Shown here in pieces: positions 1 to 4,736 of a stretch of 6,977 bases of DNA. The DNA is from an uncultured Lachnospiraceae bacterium. GTDB taxonomy: Bacteria; Bacillota; Clostridia; Lachnospirales; Lachnospiraceae. The notes beneath the pieces are model-generated. The model was not told where the DNA came from. It worked only from the letters and a program-made list of their open reading frames with translations, and ran no database searches. The position numbers were made by a program, and so were the translations under genes. The stretch is from NCBI GenBank assembly GCA_947175845.1, contig CAMWOK010000156.1, forward strand, positions 1-6,977, read 5' to 3'. The stretch's first letter is position 1. The number at the start of each line of letters is the position of its first letter.

Positions 1-162
1 TTCCTCCGCCTTGTATCTGAAACAATCATTCTGCGTCAATGTACCAGAAACTTAAATTTTGTTGTACTAGGCGAGGAAGCAATAAAGACTTGTCTGCCGC
101 GCAGGGTTTCATCATGGATAACCTGCTGTCAAGCCGGTTTGACGAAAGGAGAAATGAGGTAG
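1..162 (+). other. Leader region or tail of an upstream reading frame
   Basis: No complete gene is visible here. Reading frame 1 stays open from the window edge through 53 sense codons to a TAG at 160-162, three bases before the next gene's ATG and in the same frame. It could be the last part of an upstream operon gene. I do not recognise the translation (it includes LNFVVLGEEAIK and a Cys-rich stretch), and an open run of this length can easily occur by chance. The alternative is an untranslated leader, supported by two adjacent hairpins before the ribosome binding site. On the minus strand, GGAGG (plus 3-7) resembles a ribosome binding site for a gene lying left of the window. Confidence 0.25.
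101..143 (+). promoter_or_regulatory. Two tandem hairpins in the leader of the methyltransferase gene
   Basis: GCAG (101-104) pairs with CTGC (123-126) and continues as GTT (106-108) with AAC (120-122), leaving one bulged G and an 11-base loop. One base later GTCAAG (128-133) pairs with TTTGAC (138-143) around a CCGG loop; the closing pair is G-U. The second hairpin ends one base before the AAAGGAG at 145-151. CTGC (94-97) could also pair with GCAG (101-104), which would compete with the first stem. This arrangement suggests a cis-acting RNA, but I cannot match it to a known riboswitch class, and the stems are short enough to be fortuitous. Confidence 0.35.
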
Positions 163-165
163 TGT

Positions 166-831
166 ATGAACGGAGAGATTTTGGTAATAGGCGGGGCGGA
201 TGGACCGACAGCTGTTTTTCTGGCAGGAACGCTGGGCAGTTTGTTTTTTTGTGCGGCGCTTGTCATTCTGGCAGTTTTTTATGGCATCTATTTTGCGAAG
301 AAAATTGCGCAGAGGCGCAGAGGAATCCAGACAACGCAGCTTGGAGGACACGGCAAGGAGCGGTCCGTGCGCTGGACGGAATATATCCTGTCTGCGGCGA
401 CGGGACTCGTCGTTGTGGTGGAGCTGATTTCGATTTTTCAGGGCTGGAATATCATGCCCTGGCCGGTGCGCATTGCCGGCATTTTGTGCGGGGGTGTGGG
501 CGATTTGGTCTTTCTGGCAGCGGTGCGGACGATGAAGGACAGCTGGCGTGCGGGGATTCCAAAGAGCGATGAGACGCGGTTCGTCTCGGAGGGAATCTAT
601 CAGTACAGCAGGAATCCCGCATTCCTGGGATTTGATCTCGTGTACCTTGGGATTCTCATGATGTATTTTAACGGGGTGCTGCTCTTGTTTACCATGTGGG
701 CAGTCGTGATGCTGCACCTGCAGATTCTCCAGGAGGAGCGGTATCTAAAAAGGGTATTCGGGGATGTGTATCTTGCATACAAGAGCAGAACAAGGCGCTA
801 TTTGGGGAGAAGCCACGCGGGGGATCGCTGA
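166..831 (+). CDS. Membrane methyltransferase-family protein (ICMT/PEMT-like) with N-terminal IGGADGPT motif
   Basis: A 221-residue integral membrane protein. The C-terminal half matches the isoprenylcysteine carboxyl methyltransferase / phospholipid methyltransferase superfamily: EGIYQYSRNPAFLG (about 142-155) is the usual Y-x-R-[HN]-P motif that opens the SAM-binding region, followed by a hydrophobic hairpin (about 153-186), then EERYLKRVFGDVYLAYKSRTRRYL (190-213, shown here only for its EE, FG, Y and R pattern). Hydrophobic segments lie near 15-43, 73-91, 101-119 and 153-186. In this family the SAM-dependent reaction occurs at the membrane; the bacterial substrate is usually unknown. Residues 8-15 (IGGADGPT) are foreign to the family and resemble a conserved motif of Na+-translocating decarboxylase beta subunits. 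The start is fixed by the in-frame TAG at 160-162, with AAAGGAG at 145-151 and GAGG at 156-159. A weak terminator follows. Family call is firm; function is not. Confidence 0.85.
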   Translation: MNGEILVIGGADGPTAVFLAGTLGSLFFCAALVILAVFYGIYFAKKIAQRRRGIQTTQLGGHGKERSVRWTEYILSAATGLVVVVELISIFQGWNIMPWPVRIAGILCGGVGDLVFLAAVRTMKDSWRAGIPKSDETRFVSEGIYQYSRNPAFLGFDLVYLGILMMYFNGVLLLFTMWAVVMLHLQILQEERYLKRVFGDVYLAYKSRTRRYLGRSHAGDR

Positions 832-860
832 TGGAGTTTGCACCTGAAATGGTGGAATGA

Positions 861-883
861 AGCCCGCTGCGGCTGTGTTTTTT
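861..883 (+). terminator. Possible weak intrinsic terminator after the methyltransferase gene
   Basis: AGCC (861-864) pairs with GGCT (871-874) around a six-base loop, followed by a run of six T at 878-883. The stem is short and three bases separate it from the T run, so termination may be inefficient. Its position 30 bases after the stop codon and before the next promoter fits a transcript end. Confidence 0.35.
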
Positions 884-912
884 GGATTGTGACGGAAAGG
901 TTGAAATACATA

Positions 913-928
913 TTGCTTTCGTGAGCAA
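913..928. promoter_or_regulatory. Operator-like palindrome with central CG over the permease -35 box
   Basis: TTGCT (913-917) and AGCAA (924-928) form five-base arms around TTCGTG, with the symmetry axis at C920/G921. TG-N10-CA ends plus a central CG resemble sites of LacI-family regulators such as CcpA, but the inner positions of the cre consensus (A and T flanking the CG) do not match. The site covers the predicted -35 box, so a bound protein would be expected to block transcription. Confidence 0.35.
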
Positions 929-941
929 ATAAGCGTAAAAT
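913..941 (+). promoter_or_regulatory. Putative promoter of the purine permease
   Basis: TTGCTT (913-918) and TAAAAT (936-941) are separated by exactly 17 bases. The -10 box matches sigma-A consensus in five of six positions and the -35 box in three. The surroundings are AT-rich and the start codon lies 45 bases beyond the -10 box. Confidence 0.55.
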
Positions 942-985
942 AAGAAAGTAATTTTTTATTTTACAATACGGAGGGAGATGGGAAA

Positions 986-2344
986 ATGATTGAAAAATTA
1001 TTTAAACTCAAAGAAAACAAGACCGATGTGCGGACCGAGGTCATCGGCGGTATCACGACGTTTATGACGATGGCGTATATCCTTGCAGTCAATCCGAGCA
1101 TGCTTTCTGCGGCTGGAATGGACGCGACTGCCGTGCTGATGGCAACTTGTCTGGCATCGTTTATCGGTACAGCGGCGATGGCGCTGATGGCGAATTATCC
1201 GTTTGCGCTTGCGCCGGGCATGGGACTTAATGCGTACTTTGCATTCACGGTGTGCGGCGCGTACGGTTACGACTGGCGCGTGGCGCTGCTGGCAGTGTTT
1301 GTCGAGGGCATTATCTTTATCATTCTGTCACTCACGAATGTCAGGGAGGCGATTTTCAACGCGATTCCAAGCGGCCTGAAAAAGGGCGTCAGCGCAGGAA
1401 TCGGTCTGTTCATCGCGTTTGTGGGTCTGCAGGGAGCACATGTGATCGTGAACAGCGACTCGACGCTCACAACCTATGTGAGTTTTGCGTCTGAGTTCCA
1501 CACGCTTGGAATCTGTGCGCTGCTTGCCATCATCGGAACGCTGCTGATCGCGGTGCTCTACACGCGCAATGTGAAAGGTTCGATCCTGATCGGCATCCTT
1601 GTGACCTGGATTCTGGGTATGATCTGCCAGGCAGTGGGAATCTATAAGGTGGATGTCGAGAACGGGTTCTACTCGCTGTATCCGACTTTTGCCATCACGG
1701 ATTTCTCGGCGCTCTCAAAGACGTTTGGACAGTGTTTTGTCGGTGATTTCTCTGGGGTGAGCATCGCAAATTTCGTCGTTGTGCTGCTGGCGTTCCTGTT
1801 TGTGGACATGTTTGACACAATCGGTACACTTGTGGGCGTTGCGACCAAGGCGGACATGCTCGACAAGGATGAGAAGCTGCCCAATATTAAGCAGGCGCTT
1901 CTGGCAGACGCGATCGCGACATCGGCGGGCGCGGTGCTGGGAACTTCGACCACGACGACCTTTGTGGAGAGCTCAGCAGGTGTCGGTGCGGGTGCGCGGA
2001 CAGGTCTGGCGTCCATGGTGACAGGCTTTTTGTTCCTGATTGCAATCTTCTTTGCACCGATTTTTACGGCGATTCCGGGATTTGCGACAGCGCCGGCTCT
2101 GGTTTTTGTCGGATTTCTGATGGTATCCTCCATCATCAAGGTGGATTTTGACGAGCTGTCCGAGGCGGTGCCTGCGTATCTGTGTATGCTTGCCATGCCG
2201 CTTGCGTACAGCATTTCTGAGGGTATTGCGATCGGCGTGATCTCCTATGTGGCAGTGAATGTGTGCTGCGGCAAGGCAAAGAAGGTCACTCCGCTCATGT
2301 ATGTGCTGGCAGTGCTGTTTATCTGCAAGTATATATTCCTGTAA
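986..2344 (+). CDS. NCS2-family (AzgA-type) purine base permease, PbuG/PbuO-like
   Basis: A 452-residue polytopic inner-membrane transporter, predicted to import adenine, guanine and/or hypoxanthine with protons for purine salvage. Family signatures are in order: TEVIGGITTFMTMAYI near 17-32, APGMGLNAYF at 76-85, DMFDTIGTL at 274-282 and GTSTTTTFVESSAGVGAGAR at 319-338. These are the conserved blocks of the AzgA branch (COG2252). Acidic residues in TM8 (D274/D277) and TM10 (E328) are those known from fungal AzgA to matter for purine binding. Length is normal for the family and the protein looks intact to its C-terminus. GGAGG at 970-974 precedes the ATG by 11 bases. It seems monocistronic, with its own promoter, an overlapping palindrome and a strong terminator. 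The exact base specificity, and hence a name such as pbuG or pbuO, cannot be settled from sequence alone. Confidence 0.95.
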   Translation: MIEKLFKLKENKTDVRTEVIGGITTFMTMAYILAVNPSMLSAAGMDATAVLMATCLASFIGTAAMALMANYPFALAPGMGLNAYFAFTVCGAYGYDWRVALLAVFVEGIIFIILSLTNVREAIFNAIPSGLKKGVSAGIGLFIAFVGLQGAHVIVNSDSTLTTYVSFASEFHTLGICALLAIIGTLLIAVLYTRNVKGSILIGILVTWILGMICQAVGIYKVDVENGFYSLYPTFAITDFSALSKTFGQCFVGDFSGVSIANFVVVLLAFLFVDMFDTIGTLVGVATKADMLDKDEKLPNIKQALLADAIATSAGAVLGTSTTTTFVESSAGVGAGARTGLASMVTGFLFLIAIFFAPIFTAIPGFATAPALVFVGFLMVSSIIKVDFDELSEAVPAYLCMLAMPLAYSISEGIAIGVISYVAVNVCCGKAKKVTPLMYVLAVLFICKYIFL

Positions 2345-2356
2345 GAGGACTGCATG

Positions 2357-2392
2357 AAAAAAGCAGGAAGTTTCAGGCTTCCTGCTTTTTTT
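2357..2392. terminator. Strong bidirectional intrinsic terminator between convergent genes
   Basis: GCAGGAAG (2363-2370) pairs perfectly with CTTCCTGC (2378-2385) around a seven-base loop. The stem is flanked by six A (2357-2362) and seven T (2386-2392), so it can stop transcripts from both sides: the purine permease on the plus strand and the secreted LRR protein, whose stop codon begins ten bases to the right, on the minus strand. Confidence 0.93.
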
Positions 2393-2401
2393 CGTACAAT
2401 G

Positions 2402-3451
2402 TTATGGCAGCGCGGGATCTGGTATGGCTGTCTGGAGCGGAACATCTTTGTATACAAGCGCATAGACAGTAGAAGGACAATCTGTTGTGAAGGTCAGGGT
2501 GGAATCGCTTAGATCCTCGTCTGCAAGGGTATTGACAACGCCATTTCCAAGCTGAATCAGCCAGAACTGCCTTCCCGGATACTGGAATGTTGCGGGGATT
2601 GTCATGATGTAAGTGATCGGTGTGTCAGTCTGTTTAATCAATCCCTTTGCGTCGGACACGGACACGTTGTAGGCAGCGGCATACGTGGCATCGCCGAGAA
2701 CGGCTGCGAAGACTTCCAGCGCTGCGGTGCCCTGCTGTCTGCACTGTATCTGCGTCTGTGCATCCGAAGTCGGCCTGTGGGTGGCAAATCGCAGACTGCT
2801 TGGATAATTGGGGATCGGATACGCTGGATTGCTGTACGTCGTCAGGGCATCATGCGGTGAAAGCTGCTTTATTTTCGGAAAAACGGTGTCCTGAATCCAG
2901 CCGATCATATAGTAGTTTGCGAGGCGGTAACGGTAGGTTCCGTTGTACGTCTGCATCATTGCCGCGATGCTGTCAAGGCTGGTGTAAGGCACATTTCCGA
3001 TATTGTGGCTTGTGATATTTGTCCCTGTAATGTCAAAGATGCAGTCCGGGGCGAGTCCGCCGAAGGCGGTCGGGCTGTCTATAAAGGTGCCTGCCGACAT
3101 GGTTACATGATACAGGGTATTGATGTTGGAGAATGCCTCTTCCCCAATTGATGTGACGCTGTCCGCGATCACCAGTGAGCGTATGGGTCGGTTGTGCCAT
3201 GGCCGGTTTCCAAGGTGGTCCTTGTCATAGCTGGGAACTGCGCCCTGCCCCCGGATATAAAGTGTGTCGCCCTGAATCGTGGCGGAGAGCTCTGTGTCAG
3301 TTCCTTCCGTGTAGTGCCATATCTCGGCTCCGCTCTCCTGCATCCAGATAGCGTTGTCAGGATTGCTGGCGGCTGCCATAACGTTTGTCGATGGGACTGC
3401 CAGTGATGCAGTCAGGGCACAGGCTGTTAAAATACCAAGCAGTTTCTTCAT
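2402..3451 (-). CDS. Secreted protein with BspA-like leucine-rich unit and unknown C-terminal domain
   Basis: A 349-residue predicted exported protein. The N-terminus is a Sec signal peptide: MKK, a hydrophobic core near residues 4-19, and a likely cut after the Ala run at 26-28. Residues 55-88 (sequence GDTLYIRGQGAVPSY, then NRPWH) and 90-118 (IRSLVIADSVTSIGEEAF then INTLYHVTM) fit the beta-strand leader and leucine-rich units of BspA/LRR_5 surface proteins of Clostridia. Only one full unit and perhaps part of a second are seen, whereas relatives usually carry many. Residues about 150-349 are not recognised; they are rich in Tyr, Thr and Pro and end without an LPXTG sorting signal, membrane anchor or cell-wall-binding repeat, so the protein may be released. 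AAAAGGAGG (3460-3468) lies eight bases before the ATG. It has a near-consensus promoter and appears monocistronic. Role is unknown; adhesion or binding is a guess from the LRR. Confidence 0.85.
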   Translation of the reverse strand: MKKLLGILTACALTASLAVPSTNVMAAASNPDNAIWMQESGAEIWHYTEGTDTELSATIQGDTLYIRGQGAVPSYDKDHLGNRPWHNRPIRSLVIADSVTSIGEEAFSNINTLYHVTMSAGTFIDSPTAFGGLAPDCIFDITGTNITSHNIGNVPYTSLDSIAAMMQTYNGTYRYRLANYYMIGWIQDTVFPKIKQLSPHDALTTYSNPAYPIPNYPSSLRFATHRPTSDAQTQIQCRQQGTAALEVFAAVLGDATYAAAYNVSVSDAKGLIKQTDTPITYIMTIPATFQYPGRQFWLIQLGNGVVNTLADEDLSDSTLTFTTDCPSTVYALVYKDVPLQTAIPDPALP

Positions 3452-3515
3452 AGGCTCTGCCTCCTTTTGCTGATGTAGACTCTGAGAATCTATTGATGAT
3501 AGGATCGTTATCTAT

Positions 3516-3544
3516 ATTTTACAATTATGTGAAGTGTCTGTCAA
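3516..3544 (-). promoter_or_regulatory. Sigma-A promoter of the secreted LRR protein
   Basis: Read on the minus strand, a perfect TTGACA (plus 3539-3544) is followed after exactly 17 bases by TAAAAT (plus 3516-3521). The predicted leader is about 55-60 bases. It contains a near-perfect 13-base inverted repeat (plus 3478-3490) shortly before the ribosome binding site. Confidence 0.82.
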
Positions 3545-3703
3545 TTGAATAATCATGGTACCAGAGACCGCAGACCCGCGCTGAGAAGTGCCTGGCGGCG
3601 GGCGCTTTTTGGATATACGCCTACAGGGAAAGAGGAAGAAAGCAGTCAGATTTCGTAAAATGCACAGTTATCGGGCAGATATGAGGCGGGTATTGCGCGA
3701 ATT

Positions 3704-3710
3704 TGTCGAA
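3704..3710 (+). promoter_or_regulatory. Spo0A-box heptamer (TGTCGAA)
   Basis: TGTCGAA is an exact match to the core 0A box bound by the sporulation and stationary-phase regulator Spo0A. It lies 20 bases upstream of the -35 box of the next gene, a position from which Spo0A can activate. I found no other copy in the window, but one or two are expected by chance in 7 kb. Confidence 0.25.
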
Positions 3711-3730
3711 CGATTCTGCCTGCAAACGTC

Positions 3731-3759
3731 TTGTGGGAAAGTATGGAAATGTTTATACT
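3731..3759 (+). promoter_or_regulatory. Putative promoter of the unknown membrane protein
   Basis: TTGTGG (3731-3736) and TATACT (3754-3759) are 17 bases apart. The -10 box matches consensus in five of six positions and the -35 in three. The weak -35 box would suit an activator-dependent promoter. Confidence 0.55.
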
Positions 3760-3770
3760 GTATATTACAG
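3758..3770. promoter_or_regulatory. Operator-like palindrome at the transcription start
   Basis: CTGTA (3758-3762) and TACAG (3766-3770) are perfect inverted arms around TAT. The site overlaps the end of the -10 box and the expected start of transcription, the classic location for a repressor. The regulator is not known to me. Confidence 0.3.
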
Positions 3771-3835
3771 GAATCAGATAATATGGCGTACAGGACAGAG
3801 ATTGAGACTGAATCAGAAACGAGGGGGATATTGTG

Positions 3836-4570
3836 ATGACGAAGGAAACAACAACCATGCTATTGACACTTGTCTTTATGGCGGTCGGCATTTTGTACCA
3901 GGTGGCGATCGGCGTGATATACCAAAGAATGATCCAGCAGGCGGACACGCTGTCGGGGACGGACAACAAGCTGCTCAGGCAGTGCAAGGAGCGCTTTATC
4001 AACTGTTATAAATTAAATGGGGGTGTGGCGAACATTCCTGTCTTTGTGGATAAGTACATCAACCGGATCCGCATCCTGGGGATGAGCATCAATTTTATGA
4101 AACATCTGTCGGGACAGCTGATGCTGGCGGGAGTTTTTGTGGCTGGATTCGGTGTATTCAGCGGTATTATCGAGGGGCACAGATTTGTGGATCTGCTTCC
4201 GTATTACATCATCAGCCTTTTTGGCATTTACCTGTATCTGAGCGCAATGTCCATCGTGGACATGCCCGGCCGCAGGCAGATGCTCAGGACAAATCTGACT
4301 GATTATCTGGAAAACACAGTGGCGCAGCGGCTAGAGCACGGTATTGTGGAGAAGGAAAAGCTGTTGTGGGAGCTGGCGCAGGAGAAGAGCGCCAAGGCGG
4401 AGAAGCGCAGCAGAGCGGAAATCCGGGCTGCGGAGGAGACACCGGCGCAGGAGGAGGACTCCTTTCTCGATGCCGACGAGAGCGCGGAGAAAAAGGCTCC
4501 GGTCTTTTCGCAGGAGGAAGCGCATGAGCTTGAAGAAATTCTCCGCACAATCATCGGAAACCGGATATAA
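3836..4570 (+). CDS. Unknown three-helix membrane protein with charged C-terminal tail
   Basis: I do not recognise this 244-residue protein. Hydrophobic segments lie at about 8-29, 93-112 and 121-141, and between the first two is a hydrophilic, amphipathic stretch (30-92) containing NCYKLNGGVANIPVFVDKYI. After the third helix and a basic RR pair the tail (about 145-244) is highly charged: a Lys/Glu/Ala-rich likely coiled coil near 170-205, an acidic linker (EEDSFLDADES), and a final predicted helix, EEAHELEEILRTII. The tail is probably cytoplasmic and may bind a partner. Two starts are possible, GTG 3833 or ATG 3836; the GAGGGGG at 3821-3827 is eight bases from the ATG and five from the GTG, so I prefer ATG. 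It has its own promoter with a Spo0A-like box nearby. No terminator separates it from pgi, so read-through is possible. Composition looks like the neighbours. Confidence 0.8.
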   Translation: MTKETTTMLLTLVFMAVGILYQVAIGVIYQRMIQQADTLSGTDNKLLRQCKERFINCYKLNGGVANIPVFVDKYINRIRILGMSINFMKHLSGQLMLAGVFVAGFGVFSGIIEGHRFVDLLPYYIISLFGIYLYLSAMSIVDMPGRRQMLRTNLTDYLENTVAQRLEHGIVEKEKLLWELAQEKSAKAEKRSRAEIRAAEETPAQEEDSFLDADESAEKKAPVFSQEEAHELEEILRTIIGNRI

Positions 4571-4625
4571 TATTCGTCACAGGAACAAAACGGCTGTAAA
4601 TTTTCAGATAACTTTTGCATGGGAA

Positions 4626-4654
4626 TTGATTTATTTGGGAAATTTTGCTAGAAT
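4626..4654 (+). promoter_or_regulatory. Promoter of pgi with extended -10
   Basis: TTGATT (4626-4631) is followed after 17 bases by TAGAAT (4649-4654), and the TGC directly before it supplies an extended -10 TGn element. This is one of the best promoters in the window and suits a constitutively expressed glycolytic gene. Predicted transcription start is close to 4661. Confidence 0.75.
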
Positions 4655-4659
4655 AGGAA

Positions 4660-4703
4660 ATGTAGAACAACACTACATATCAGATCTCACAAAATCTGGA
4701 TAT
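4660..4703 (+). promoter_or_regulatory. Inverted repeats at the start of the pgi transcript
   Basis: ATGTAG (4660-4665) and CTACAT (4673-4678) form a perfect six-base inverted repeat with a seven-base spacer, beginning at the expected transcription start. A second structure overlaps it by two bases: ATATC (4677-4681) with GATAT (4699-4703) plus AGAT (4682-4685) with ATCT (4694-4697), a nine-pair stem with one bulged G and an eight-base loop. The first could be a DNA operator or a 5'-protecting hairpin; the second is more likely RNA structure. AAAGGAG (4723-4729) follows in the open. Confidence 0.4.
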
Positions 4704-4736
4704 GGATAAGGTATAGTGAAGTAAAGGAGAAAGCAA

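Larger units (their letters stand above)
3545..3835. other. Divergent intergenic region without a supported gene
   Basis: Together with 3452-3544 this makes 384 bases without a supported gene. CCCGC (3575-3579) can pair with GCGGG (3598-3602), followed after three bases by five T (3606-3610); this is at most a weak terminator-like hairpin with no gene before it on the plus strand. A Spo0A-box heptamer lies at 3704-3710 and a plus-strand promoter at 3731-3759. The open frame starting at GTG 3588 lacks a ribosome binding site and resembles no family I know, so I treat it as non-coding. Confidence 0.6.

Noticed and set aside
1..67. Minus-strand promoter and ribosome binding site for a divergent gene left of the window
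   Set aside because: GGAGG at plus 3-7 is suggestive, and TTGACG occurs upstream on the minus strand, but no acceptable -10 box follows at the right distance and no coding sequence is visible.
112..717. Minus-strand frame of 201 codons opposite the methyltransferase gene
   Set aside because: The His/Arg/Pro-rich translation has no motif and the plus-strand frame has clear family motifs and ribosome binding sites.
831..860. Nine-codon frame (MEFAPEMVE) overlapping the methyltransferase stop codon in a TGATG arrangement
   Set aside because: Too short to judge; only a poly-G stretch precedes it and the peptide has no recognisable feature. The overlap is probably accidental.
832..985. Purine riboswitch in the leader of the purine permease
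   Set aside because: I could not find the conserved core elements or the three-helix layout; the leader downstream of the predicted start is only about 40 bases and AT-rich.
1669..2214. Minus-strand frame of 181 codons opposite the purine permease
   Set aside because: It is the antisense of conserved transporter motifs; low-complexity Ser/Thr/Ala composition, no ribosome binding site.
3575..3610. GC hairpin followed by five T as a plus-strand terminator
   Set aside because: The stem is five pairs with an 18-base loop and no plus-strand gene precedes it.
3588..3836. Open frame of 82 codons (GTG start) in the divergent intergenic region
   Set aside because: No ribosome binding site before the GTG, it runs over the predicted promoter and ribosome binding site of the next gene, and the basic composition resembles no known protein.
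4344..4709. Arg-rich plus-strand frame overlapping the tail of the unknown membrane protein
   Set aside because: The Arg runs are a frame-shifted reading of the Lys/Glu-rich coiled-coil codons; it has no ribosome binding site and extends over the pgi promoter.
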